DNA from: Streptomyces violaceorubidus
GTDB lineage: Bacteria > Actinomycetota > Actinomycetes > Streptomycetales > Streptomycetaceae
Length of the DNA stretch: 64,000 nt
Direction of reading: 5' to 3'
Assembly (NCBI RefSeq): GCF_000717995.1
Contig: NZ_JODM01000025.1
Coordinates: forward strand, 124,001 to 188,000
In this document: positions 18,351 through 28,778 of the stretch, in pieces
Layout of the letters: the number at the start of each line of letters is the position of its first letter
Numbering within the stretch: position 1 is the first letter of the stretch
Translations under genes and position numbers: made by a program
The notes under the pieces: generated by a model
What the model saw: only the letters and a program-made list of their open reading frames with translations
What the model was told of the DNA's origin: nothing
Database searches by the model: none

Positions 18351-19559
18351 ATGGAAATCGTCATCCTTGCTGTAGTCATCGCCGTGGTCGTGATCGGCGC
18401 GCTCGGCGGGCTGGTCGTCGGCAGCCGCCGCAAGAAGCAGCTGCCCGAGCCGCCCCCCGCCGCGCCCGACATCACCGCCCCTCCGGCCGAGCCGCACGTC
18501 GGCGACGAGGCCGAGACGCCGCGCGACGAAACGCGCCGGACGATAGAGGAGGTCGACCTCCCGGACGGCGGCACCGCCACCGTCGAGGAGCCGCCCGTCG
18601 TCGAAGAGCTCGAGATCCCCCGGATCGAGGTTCCCGAGCCCACCGCCGGCCGACTGGTCCGGCTCCGTGCCCGCCTCTCCCGCTCGCAGAACGCCCTCGG
18701 CAAGGGCCTGCTGACGCTGCTGTCCCGGGAGCACCTCGACGAGGACACCTGGGAGGAGATCGAGGACACGCTGCTCACCGCCGACGTCGGTGTGCAGCCC
18801 ACCCAGGAGCTGGTCGAGCGGCTCCGCGAGCGGGTGAAGGTCCTCGGCACCCGCACGCCCGAGGAGCTGCGCACCCTGCTGCGCGAGGAGCTGATCACCC
18901 TCGTCGGCCCGGACATGGACCGCGAGGTCAAGACCGAGCCCGCCACGAGCAGGCCCGGCATCGTGATGGTCGTGGGGGTGAACGGCACCGGCAAGACCAC
19001 CACCACCGGCAAGCTCGCCCGCGTCCTGGTGGCCGACGGCCGCAGCGTCGTCCTCGGCGCCGCCGACACCTTCCGAGCCGCCGCCGCGGACCAGCTCCAG
19101 ACCTGGGGCGAGCGGGTCGGGGCCCACACCGTGCGCGGGCCGGAGGGCGGCGACCCCGCCTCCGTCGCCTTCGACGCGGTCAAGGAGGGCAAGGAGATGG
19201 GCTCGGACGTCGTGCTCATCGACACCGCCGGCCGCCTGCACACCAAGACCGGCCTGATGGACGAGCTGGGCAAGGTCAAGCGCGTCGTGGAGAAGCACGC
19301 CCCGCTGGACGAGGTGCTCCTCGTGCTGGACGCCACCACCGGCCAGAACGGTCTGATCCAGGCCCGGGTCTTCGCCGAGGTCGTGAACATCACCGGCATC
19401 GTGCTCACCAAGCTGGACGGCACGGCCAAGGGCGGCATCGTGGTCGCCGTCCAGCGTGAGCTGGGTGTGCCGGTCAAGCTGATCGGGCTCGGTGAGGGTG
19501 CGGACGACCTGGCGCCGTTCGAGCCGGCGGCCTTCGTGGATGCCCTCATCGGCGAGTGA
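18351..19559 (+). CDS. ftsY: signal recognition particle receptor FtsY
   Basis: FtsY is the SRP receptor GTPase that docks ribosome-nascent chain-Ffh complexes at the membrane. The 402-residue product starts with a true N-terminal membrane helix (EIVILAVVIAVVVIGALGGL), as is typical for actinobacterial FtsY, then an acidic A-domain (about 30-100). The NG domain has the G1 motif GVNGTGKTTTTGKLA near residue 208, DTAGRLHTK (G3), and TKLDGTAKGG (G4). ATG 18351 fixes the membrane helix as the start. Its partner Ffh is encoded 7.5 kb downstream. Confidence 0.96.
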   Translation: MEIVILAVVIAVVVIGALGGLVVGSRRKKQLPEPPPAAPDITAPPAEPHVGDEAETPRDETRRTIEEVDLPDGGTATVEEPPVVEELEIPRIEVPEPTAGRLVRLRARLSRSQNALGKGLLTLLSREHLDEDTWEEIEDTLLTADVGVQPTQELVERLRERVKVLGTRTPEELRTLLREELITLVGPDMDREVKTEPATSRPGIVMVVGVNGTGKTTTTGKLARVLVADGRSVVLGAADTFRAAAADQLQTWGERVGAHTVRGPEGGDPASVAFDAVKEGKEMGSDVVLIDTAGRLHTKTGLMDELGKVKRVVEKHAPLDEVLLVLDATTGQNGLIQARVFAEVVNITGIVLTKLDGTAKGGIVVAVQRELGVPVKLIGLGEGADDLAPFEPAAFVDALIGE

Positions 19560-19593
19560 CGCCGTCTGCCCGGCGCCCCGCGCCCGCGCACAG

Positions 19594-19640
19594 GCGAGAA
19601 GCGCCCGCCTCCCGGACCGGGAGACGGGCGCTTTCGCCGT
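19594..19640. terminator. long hairpin terminator after ftsY
   Basis: An imperfect stem of about 20 bp brings together GGCGAGAAGCGCCCG and CGGGCGCTTTCGCC, with one bulge and one mismatch. It lies 35 nt after ftsY between convergent genes. Confidence 0.85.
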
Positions 19641-19646
19641 GCGGCG

Positions 19647-19736
19647 GGTGACGACGGGCGACGGGACGTGCGAGGAGGTGGCGACGGGCGATGGGTCGTG
19701 CGAGGGGGGTGGCGAGGGGCGACGGGTCGTGCGAGG
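19647..19736. repeat. tandem repeat, three units of 29-30 nt
   Basis: Three consecutive units, at 19647-19676, 19677-19706 and 19708-19736, share the core GGCGAYGGGWCGTGCGAGG with a few substitutions. The array is noncoding and resembles a small VNTR. Confidence 0.8.
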
Positions 19737-19902
19737 CGGGGGTGACGCTGCCGACCCGGCGCATGCGCGTGCGCGGGCGGAGTGTCAAGGGCCTGGTGCC
19801 GTGCGACGCGCCCCGGCGGGCAGGGCAGGGCGGCGGCCGGGACTGCCGACCGGAGTTGTGCGCGTCGTGGCGTACGGACGGACAGGCGTCCCGGGTGGGT
19901 GT

Positions 19903-20574
19903 CTACGCCCGGGACCGGTGGGCCACGTACGCCAGGGTGCCCAGCAGCAGCCGTGCCGCCGGTGGCTTGGTGGCCGAGTCGAAGGCCGGGGGGCGCAGCC
20001 AGCGCACCGGACCCCGGCCGCCGCGGTCGGAGGGCGGGGCCGTGATGTACGTACCGGGGCCGAGGCCGCTCAGGTCGAGGGCCGACGGGTCGTCCCAGCC
20101 CATGCGGTACAGCAGCCGGGGCAGCTCGGCGGCGGCGCCGGGGGCGACGAAGAAGTGGGCGCGGCCCTGCGGGGTGACCGCGACCGGGCCGAGCGGGAGG
20201 CCCATGCGCTCCAGCCGGGCCAGCGCCCGCAGCCCGGCGGGCTCGGCCACCTCGATCACGTCGAAGCCCTGCCCGACCACCAGCATCACCGCGGCGCCGG
20301 GGTACCGGGCCCAGGCCTCGCTCACCTCGTCCAGCGTCGCCCCGGCGGGGACCGGGGGCGCGAAGTCCAGGGGGTGCGCACCCGGCGCCGGACAGTCGGA
20401 CAGGCCGCACGAGCAGACGCCCCCTGCGGTCCGGGCCCCCGGCACCACGTCCCAGCCCCACAGCCCCGTGAACTCGGCCACGACGGTGCACTCCGAGGCG
20501 CGGCCGCGGCGGCGCGCGCCGGACCGGATCTCGCGCATGCCCCGACTGCTGCCGATGCCGATCGTGAAGCCCAT
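19903..20574 (-). CDS. bifunctional DNA primase/polymerase-like (prim-pol) domain protein
   Basis: This 223-residue protein resembles the N-terminal prim-pol (AEP-like) domain found alone in many Streptomyces chromosomes. It has AEFTGLWGWDVVPGAR, a Cys motif CSCGLSDCPAPGAHP, and GQGFDVIEVAEPAGLRAL where the family usually has a D-x-D-like element. The replacement of that element by DVIEV raises doubt that it is an active polymerase. ATG 20574 is supported by GGAGGGG just upstream, so an upstream extension is not needed. There is no helicase or primase partner beside it. Confidence 0.75.
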   Translation of the reverse strand: MGFTIGIGSSRGMREIRSGARRRGRASECTVVAEFTGLWGWDVVPGARTAGGVCSCGLSDCPAPGAHPLDFAPPVPAGATLDEVSEAWARYPGAAVMLVVGQGFDVIEVAEPAGLRALARLERMGLPLGPVAVTPQGRAHFFVAPGAAAELPRLLYRMGWDDPSALDLSGLGPGTYITAPPSDRGGRGPVRWLRPPAFDSATKPPAARLLLGTLAYVAHRSRA

Positions 20575-21019
20575 GCCCCCTCCAACGGGTCCGACGCAGC
20601 GGCGGTTACGCAACGGACGTGAAAAGTGACTCTCTGCTTCCAACTCCCCGGTCAGGCGCGGTTCAGGCAGCGTCCGGGAGCACTCGGGGTGGTGCGCCCG
20701 ACGACGCACGCCCCGGTGTGCACCGTTGCACCGACTCCCGGTTGGCCTATGTCAAGTGAATCGCGTCCCGGCCACCGCGAGTTCATTCGAAGGGGTGGCG
20801 AATGGTGGCGATTCCGCAATCGCCATGGCTGGGTGAGTGATCGCGGGACTACTTTGTGTACATGGAGCCGTGGGGCACATGCACTTGTGGGTATGCCGGA
20901 GGCAACCGGGCTTTCTGTTCGAAGGGTGCCAACCACCGGACGGAGGGCCGCAACCACCGGCATTCTGATAGGGCTTGGCGCACTCGGCGACAGGTGGTCT
21001 CAGGGATGGGGGCGTTCCA
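20575..21019. other. divergent intergenic region upstream of nsdA
   Basis: This 445-nt region separates the divergent prim-pol and nsdA genes. It is AT-richer from about 20740 to 20880 and contains an 8-bp inverted repeat at 20806-20825. No convincing small gene was seen. Confidence 0.55.
20806..20825. repeat. inverted repeat upstream of nsdA
   Basis: TGGCGATT and AATCGCCA, separated by CCGC, form a perfect 8-bp inverted repeat about 195 nt before nsdA. It could be an operator. Confidence 0.5.
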
Positions 21020-22522
21020 GTGAGTGGCAACGGCGGAAGCGGTAGGGGCGCGGCGAGCGCGTCGCACGCTGACAAGCGCCCGAACGAGCTGCTCACCTCC
21101 TGGTTCGCCCGCAGCGGTTGGTCCAAGGGCGAGCTGGCCCGCCAGGTCAACCGCCGGGCCCGCCAGTTGGGCGCCAACCACATCTCCACCGACACCTCAC
21201 GCGTGCGCCGCTGGCTCGACGGGGAGAACCCGCGCGAGCCGATCCCGCGGATCCTGTCCGAGCTGTTCTCCGAGCGTTTCGGCGTCGTCGTCTCCGTCGA
21301 GGACCTGGGCCTGCGTTCCACCCGCCCCACACCCTCCGCGACCGGCGTCGACCTCCCCTGGACGGGCCCGCAGACCGTGGCCCTGCTCAGCGAGTTCTCG
21401 CGCAGCGACCTCATGCTGGCGCGGCGCGGCTTCCTCGGGAGCTCGCTGGCCCTCTCCGCGGGCCCGTCCCTCATCGAGCCGATGCAGCGCTGGCTCGTCC
21501 CCACGCCCTCCGCGACCACGCCGGGGGCCGAGGACGAGCCCGGGGCGCCCGCCACCCGCGCGCGTGGGCGCCTGTCCCGGCCGGAGCTGGACCTCCTGGA
21601 GTCCACCGCCGTGATGTTCCGCCGCTGGGACGCCCAGTGCGGCGGCGGTCTGCGCCGCAAGGCCGTGGTCGGCCAGCTGCACGAGGTCACCGACCTGCTC
21701 CAGGAACCCCAGACGGAGGCCACGCGGGCCAGGCTCTTCAAGGTCGCCGCCGAGCTGGCCGAGCTGGCCGGCTGGATGTCGTACGACGTGGGGCTCCAGC
21801 CCACCGCCCAGAAGTACTTCGTGCTCGCCCTGCACGCAGCCAAGGAAGCGGGGGACCGGCCGCTCGGCTCGTACATCCTCTCCAGCATGAGCCGCCAGAT
21901 GATCCATCTCGGCCGGCCCGACGACGCCCTGGAGCTGATCCACCTCGCCCAGTACGGCAGCCGGGACTGCGCCAGCCCCCGCACCCAGTCGATGCTGTAC
22001 GCGATGGAGGCCCGCGCCTACGCCAACATGGGGCAGCCCGGGCGCTGCAAGCGCGCCGTGCGCATGGCGGAGGACATCTTCGCCGAGGCAGGCGAGTGGG
22101 ACGAGCCGGACCCCGACTGGATCCGCTTCTTCTCCGAGGCCGAGCTGTACGGGGAGAACAGCCACTCCTTCCGCGACCTCGCCTACGTGGCCGGCCGCAG
22201 TCCCGCCTACGCCTCCCTCGCCGACCCCCTGATGCGCCGGGCCGTGGAGCTCTTCGCCAAGGACGAGGAACACCAGCGCTCCTACGCGCTGAACCTGATC
22301 GGCATGGCCACCGTCCACCTGCTGCGCCGCGAGCCGGAGGAGAGCGCCGTCCTGGCCAAGGAGGCCATGGGCATCGCCAAGAAGGTCCGCTCCGAACGCG
22401 TCAACACCCGCATCCGCAAGACCGTCGACACGGCCGTACGCGATTTCGGCGACCTCGGTGAGGTCGTCGACCTCACCGAACGGCTCGCGATCGAGTTGCC
22501 GGAGACCGCCGAAGCGGTCTGA
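21020..22522 (+). CDS. nsdA: NsdA, negative regulator of differentiation
   Basis: The 500-residue product matches NsdA of S. coelicolor, whose loss increases actinorhodin production and sporulation. An N-terminal helix-turn-helix-like segment (SWFARSGWSKGELARQVNRR through RVRRWLDGENPREPIP) spans about residues 20-85. A linker around ARRGFLGSSLALS follows, and then helical repeats resembling TPRs (PTAQKYFVLALHAAKEAGD, DDALELIHLAQYGS). GTG 21020 gives the known length. How it acts is not settled; a DNA-binding and protein-binding adaptor is an inference from the two regions. Confidence 0.88.
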   Translation: MSGNGGSGRGAASASHADKRPNELLTSWFARSGWSKGELARQVNRRARQLGANHISTDTSRVRRWLDGENPREPIPRILSELFSERFGVVVSVEDLGLRSTRPTPSATGVDLPWTGPQTVALLSEFSRSDLMLARRGFLGSSLALSAGPSLIEPMQRWLVPTPSATTPGAEDEPGAPATRARGRLSRPELDLLESTAVMFRRWDAQCGGGLRRKAVVGQLHEVTDLLQEPQTEATRARLFKVAAELAELAGWMSYDVGLQPTAQKYFVLALHAAKEAGDRPLGSYILSSMSRQMIHLGRPDDALELIHLAQYGSRDCASPRTQSMLYAMEARAYANMGQPGRCKRAVRMAEDIFAEAGEWDEPDPDWIRFFSEAELYGENSHSFRDLAYVAGRSPAYASLADPLMRRAVELFAKDEEHQRSYALNLIGMATVHLLRREPEESAVLAKEAMGIAKKVRSERVNTRIRKTVDTAVRDFGDLGEVVDLTERLAIELPETAEAV

Positions 22523-24522
<2,000 letters not shown>

Positions 24523-24550
24523 CACGACGGACGAAACAAGGAGTCGCCGG

Positions 24551-27013
24551 GTGACGAGTACCGACGTGACGCAAGAAGCAGAAGGCTCGGGACCCGGCGG
24601 CTACGCGGCGGCCCGGCTGCGCCTCCTCACCGAGGGGGCGCGGTCCGGGCCGCCGCGCCGCAGGGCGCTCGCCGAGCTGACGGACGACTGGCTGGCGGGC
24701 CTCTTCGGCGCGGGCACCGGGGGACAGACGGGGGTCTCGCTCGTCGCCGTCGGCGGCTACGGACGCGGCGAGCTGTCCCCGCGCAGTGACCTGGACCTGC
24801 TCCTGCTGCACGACGGCCGTGACGACAAGGCCGTCGCCGCGCTCGCCGACCGCCTCTGGTACCCGGTCTGGGACCTCGGCCTCGACCTCGACCACTCCGT
24901 GCGCACACCGCAGCAGGCCCGGAAGACGGCGGGCGAGGACCTGAAGGTCCACCTCGGACTCCTGGACGCCCGCCACCTCGCCGGAGACCTCGGCCTGACC
25001 GCCTCGCTGCGCACCGCCGTCCTCGCCGACTGGCGCAACCAGGCTCCCAAACGCCTCCCTGAACTCCGTGACCTGTGCGCCGAGCGGGCCGAACGCCAGG
25101 GCGAGCTCCAGTTCCTGCTGGAACCCGACCTCAAGGAGGCCCGGGGCGGCCTGCGCGACGCCACCGCCCTGCGGGCCGTCGCCGCCTCCTGGCTCGCCGA
25201 CGCCCCGCGCGAGGGTCTCGCCGACGCCCGGCGCCGCCTGCTCGACGTACGCGACGCCCTCCACCTGGCCACGGGCCGGGCGACCGACCGGCTGGCGCTG
25301 CAGGAACAGGACCAGGTGGCGGCCGGGCTGGGGCTGCTGGATGCCGACGCCCTGCTGCGCCAGGTGTACGAGGCGGCCCGCGTCATCGCCTACGCGGGCG
25401 ACGTCACCTGGCGCGAAGTGGGGCGCGTGCTGCGCTCGCGCTCCGTACGGCCGCGCCTGCGCGCCATGATGAACGGCGGGAAACCCGCCGCCGAGCGCTC
25501 CCCGCTCGCCGAGGGCGTCGTCGAGCAGGACGGCGAGGTGGTGCTCGCCCGCACCGCGCGCCCCGAACGCGACCCCGTGCTCCCGCTGCGTGCCGCGGCC
25601 GCCGCCGCACAGGCCGGGCTCCCGCTCTCCCTGCACGCCGTACGGCGCCTGGCGGTCACCGCGCGCCCCCTGTCCACACCCTGGCCCGCCGAGGCCCGCG
25701 AGCAACTGGTGACCCTGCTCGGCTCGGGCCGGCCCACGGTGCAGGTCTGGGAGGCGCTGGAGGCCGAGGGCCTGGTGACCCGGTTGCTGCCCGACTGGGA
25801 ACGGGTCCGCTGCCGCCCGCAGCGCAACGCCGTGCACCTGTGGACCGTCGACCGGCACCTGATCGAGACCGCCGTCCGCGCCGCCGGGTTCACCCGCCGG
25901 GTGCACCGCCCCGACCTCCTGCTGGTCGCCGCGCTGCTGCACGACATCGGCAAGGGCTGGCCCGGCGACCACTCCGTGGCGGGCGAGACCATCGCCCGGG
26001 ACGTCGCCACCCGCATCGGCTTCGACCCCACGGACGCGGCCGTCCTGGCCACCCTCGTACGCCACCACCTCCTGCTCGTGGAGACCGCCACCCGGCGCGA
26101 CCTCGACGACCCGGCCACCGTGCGCGCGGTCGCCGAGGCGGTCCGCACGGAGCACACGCTGGAACTGCTGCACGCCCTGACGGAGGCGGACGCGCTGGCC
26201 ACCGGCCCCGCCGCCTGGTCGTCCTGGCGCGCCTCCCTCGTCGCCGACCTGGTGAAACGGGTCGCCGGGGTGCTGGCCGGGGATCCGCCGGGCGAACCCG
26301 CGGCCACCGCGCCCACCGCGGAGCAGGAGCGGCTCGCGGTCGAGGCCTTCCGTACGGGCGGTCCGGTACTGGCGCTGCGGGCCCAGACGGAGCCGCCCGG
26401 TGAATCCGCGCCGGCCGACCCCTCCTCGGTGGCCGGCCCCGAGCCCCTCGGGGTCGAGCTGCTGATCGCCGTACCCGACCAGGAGGGGGTGCTCCCCGCG
26501 GTCGCCGGGGTCCTGGCCCTGCACCGGCTGACCGTCCGCACCGCCGAGCTGCGCTCCCTCCCGCTGCCGGACGGCGTCGACGGCTCCGTCCTGCTCCTCG
26601 ACTGGCGGGTCGCCGCCCAGTACGGCTCCCTGCCCCAGGCCGCCCGGCTCCGTGCCGACCTGGTCAGGGCCCTGGACGGCAGCCTGGACATCGCCGGACG
26701 GCTCGCCGAACGCGACGCCGCCCACCCCAGGCGCCGGGGCGTGGAGCCGCCCCCGCCCCGGGTCACCGTCGCCCCGGCCGCGTCCCGGCTCGCCACGGTG
26801 ATCGAGGTCCGCGCGCAGGACGCGCCGGGGCTGCTCTTCCGCATCGGACGGGCGCTGGAGGGCGCGGGGGTGCGGGTGCGCAGCGCGCACGTGTCGACGC
26901 TGGGGGCGAACGCGGTGGACGCGTTCTACGTGACGCGGGGCAGGGGTGCGCCGTTGCCGGGTGAGGAGGCGGCGTCGGTGGCCCGGGGGTTGGAGGAGTC
27001 GCTGCGGGCGTGA
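24551..27013 (+). CDS. glnD: PII nucleotidyltransferase GlnD
   Basis: GlnD modifies and de-modifies PII; in Streptomyces the reaction is adenylylation of GlnK Tyr51. The 820-residue protein has the nucleotidyltransferase motif GGYGRGELSPRSDLDLLLL near residue 67. The HD-hydrolase motif LLHDIGKGWPGDHS lies near 463. Two C-terminal ACT-like domains start near EGVLPAVAGVLALHRLTV (about 645) and DAPGLLFRIGRALEGAGV (about 757) and bind glutamine. GTG 24551 has AAGGAG eight bases upstream. Confidence 0.95.
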   Translation: MTSTDVTQEAEGSGPGGYAAARLRLLTEGARSGPPRRRALAELTDDWLAGLFGAGTGGQTGVSLVAVGGYGRGELSPRSDLDLLLLHDGRDDKAVAALADRLWYPVWDLGLDLDHSVRTPQQARKTAGEDLKVHLGLLDARHLAGDLGLTASLRTAVLADWRNQAPKRLPELRDLCAERAERQGELQFLLEPDLKEARGGLRDATALRAVAASWLADAPREGLADARRRLLDVRDALHLATGRATDRLALQEQDQVAAGLGLLDADALLRQVYEAARVIAYAGDVTWREVGRVLRSRSVRPRLRAMMNGGKPAAERSPLAEGVVEQDGEVVLARTARPERDPVLPLRAAAAAAQAGLPLSLHAVRRLAVTARPLSTPWPAEAREQLVTLLGSGRPTVQVWEALEAEGLVTRLLPDWERVRCRPQRNAVHLWTVDRHLIETAVRAAGFTRRVHRPDLLLVAALLHDIGKGWPGDHSVAGETIARDVATRIGFDPTDAAVLATLVRHHLLLVETATRRDLDDPATVRAVAEAVRTEHTLELLHALTEADALATGPAAWSSWRASLVADLVKRVAGVLAGDPPGEPAATAPTAEQERLAVEAFRTGGPVLALRAQTEPPGESAPADPSSVAGPEPLGVELLIAVPDQEGVLPAVAGVLALHRLTVRTAELRSLPLPDGVDGSVLLLDWRVAAQYGSLPQAARLRADLVRALDGSLDIAGRLAERDAAHPRRRGVEPPPPRVTVAPAASRLATVIEVRAQDAPGLLFRIGRALEGAGVRVRSAHVSTLGANAVDAFYVTRGRGAPLPGEEAASVARGLEESLRA

Positions 27014-27120
27014 GCCCGCGGTCATGTCGCTCTGCCCGGCGGGCAGGGACGAATTGCTTGCCGGGCCGGATACCCTGGAGGGCGACCCACACCAACGCCG
27101 ACGCGAGGACCTACGCCGCC

Positions 27121-28671
27121 GTGTTCGATACTCTCTCCGACCGCCTGTCAGCCACCTTCAAATCCCTCCGGGGCAAGGGACGGCTGTCCGAGGCGGACAT
27201 CGACGCCACGGCCCGCGAGATCCGCATCGCGCTGCTTGAGGCCGACGTGGCGCTGCCCGTCGTGCGCGCCTTCATCAAGAAGGTCAAGGAGCGCTCCCTC
27301 GGCGCCGAGGTCTCCAAGGCGCTGAACCCGGCCCAGCAGGTCCTCAAGATCGTCAACGAGGAACTGGTGGGCATCCTCGGCGGAGAGACCCGCCGCCTGC
27401 GCTTCGCCAAGCAGCCGCCGACCGTGATCATGCTGGCCGGTCTCCAGGGTGCGGGCAAGACCACCCTGGCGGGCAAGCTCGGCCGCTGGCTCAAGGAGCA
27501 GGGCCACTCTCCCCTGCTCGTGGCCTGCGACCTCCAGCGCCCCAACGCCGTCAACCAGCTCAGTGTCGTCGCCGAGCGCGCCGGTGTCGCGGTCTACGCC
27601 CCCGAGCCGGGCAACGGCGTGGGCGACCCGGTCAAGGTCGCCAAGGACTCCATCGAGTTCGCCAAGGCCAAGGTCCACGACCTGGTCATCGTCGACACCG
27701 CCGGCCGCCTGGGCATCGACCAGGAGCTGATGCAGCAGGCCGCGGACATCAGGGACGCGGTCCGCCCCGATGAGATCCTCTTCGTCGTCGACGCCATGAT
27801 CGGTCAGGACGCGGTCAACACCGCCGAGGCCTTCCGCGACGGCGTCGGCTTCGACGGCGTGGTCCTCTCCAAGCTCGACGGCGACGCCCGCGGTGGTGCG
27901 GCCCTGTCGATCGCCTCGGTGACCGGCAAGCCGATCATGTTCGCGTCGAACGGCGAGAAGCTGGAGGACTTCGACGCCTTCCACCCCGACCGGATGGCCT
28001 CCCGCATCCTCGACATGGGTGACCTGCTCACCCTGATCGAGCAGGCGGAGAAGACGTTCAGCCAGGAAGAGGCCGAGAAGATGGCCTCCAAGCTGGCGTC
28101 CAAGAAGGGCCAGGACTTCACCCTGGACGACTTCCTGGCCCAGATGGAGCAGGTCCGCAAGATGGGCTCCATCTCCAAGCTGCTCGGCATGCTGCCCGGC
28201 ATGGGCCAGATGAAGGACCAGATCAACAACCTCGACGAGCGCGACGTCGACCGCACGGCCGCCATCATCAAGTCGATGACCCCGGCCGAGCGCCAGGAGC
28301 CGACGATCATCAACGGCTCGCGCCGCGCCCGCATCGCCAAGGGTTCCGGCGTCGAGGTCAGCGCCGTGAAGAACCTGGTCGAGCGGTTCTTCGAGGCCCG
28401 CAAGATGATGTCCCGCATGGCCCAGGGCGGCGGCATGCCCGGGATGCCGGGGATGCCCGGCATGGGTGGCGGCCCCGGCCGGCAGAAGAAGCAGCAGAAG
28501 AAGGCCAAGGGCAAGCAGCGCTCGGGCAACCCGATGAAGCGCAAGCAGCAGGAGCAGGAGGAAGCCGCCCGCCGGGCCGCCGCCGCGCAGAGCGGGGGTG
28601 CCCTCGGACTGCCGCAGCAGGGCGGGCAGGACTTCGAGCTGCCGGACGAGTTCAAGAAGTTCATGGGCTGA
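27121..28671 (+). CDS. ffh: signal recognition particle protein Ffh
   Basis: Ffh binds signal sequences and the 4.5S RNA and delivers ribosomes to FtsY. The 516-residue product has an N-domain, the GTPase G1 motif GLQGAGKTTLAGKLG near residue 107, DTAGRLGID (G3), SKLDGDARGGAALS (G4) and a Met-rich M domain. The C-terminus holds Gly-Met-Pro repeats (GMPGMPGMPGMGG) and a basic Lys/Gln tail. GTG 27121 fits the family N-terminus (FDTLSDRLSATFKSL). No SRP RNA gene is visible nearby. Confidence 0.96.
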   Translation: MFDTLSDRLSATFKSLRGKGRLSEADIDATAREIRIALLEADVALPVVRAFIKKVKERSLGAEVSKALNPAQQVLKIVNEELVGILGGETRRLRFAKQPPTVIMLAGLQGAGKTTLAGKLGRWLKEQGHSPLLVACDLQRPNAVNQLSVVAERAGVAVYAPEPGNGVGDPVKVAKDSIEFAKAKVHDLVIVDTAGRLGIDQELMQQAADIRDAVRPDEILFVVDAMIGQDAVNTAEAFRDGVGFDGVVLSKLDGDARGGAALSIASVTGKPIMFASNGEKLEDFDAFHPDRMASRILDMGDLLTLIEQAEKTFSQEEAEKMASKLASKKGQDFTLDDFLAQMEQVRKMGSISKLLGMLPGMGQMKDQINNLDERDVDRTAAIIKSMTPAERQEPTIINGSRRARIAKGSGVEVSAVKNLVERFFEARKMMSRMAQGGGMPGMPGMPGMGGGPGRQKKQQKKAKGKQRSGNPMKRKQQEQEEAARRAAAAQSGGALGLPQQGGQDFELPDEFKKFMG

Positions 28672-28778
28672 CCGCCCGTTCGGACACAGTGCTTCGCCGG
28701 GGTGCTTCCTGTTCCAGGGGGCGCCCCGGCGTCGTACACCCACATGCCCGCGCGGCTTTCCTGTCGTAGCGTCCGGAT

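Larger units (their letters stand above)
19560..19902. other. gene-free interval with terminator and minisatellite
   Basis: This interval separates the convergent ends of ftsY and the prim-pol gene. It holds a long hairpin at 19594-19640 and a three-unit tandem repeat at 19647-19736. No supportable coding frame was found. Confidence 0.6.

Noticed and set aside
20626..21045. 139-codon frame upstream of nsdA
   Set aside because: It overlaps the AT-richer promoter region and the nsdA start, and its composition is not gene-like.
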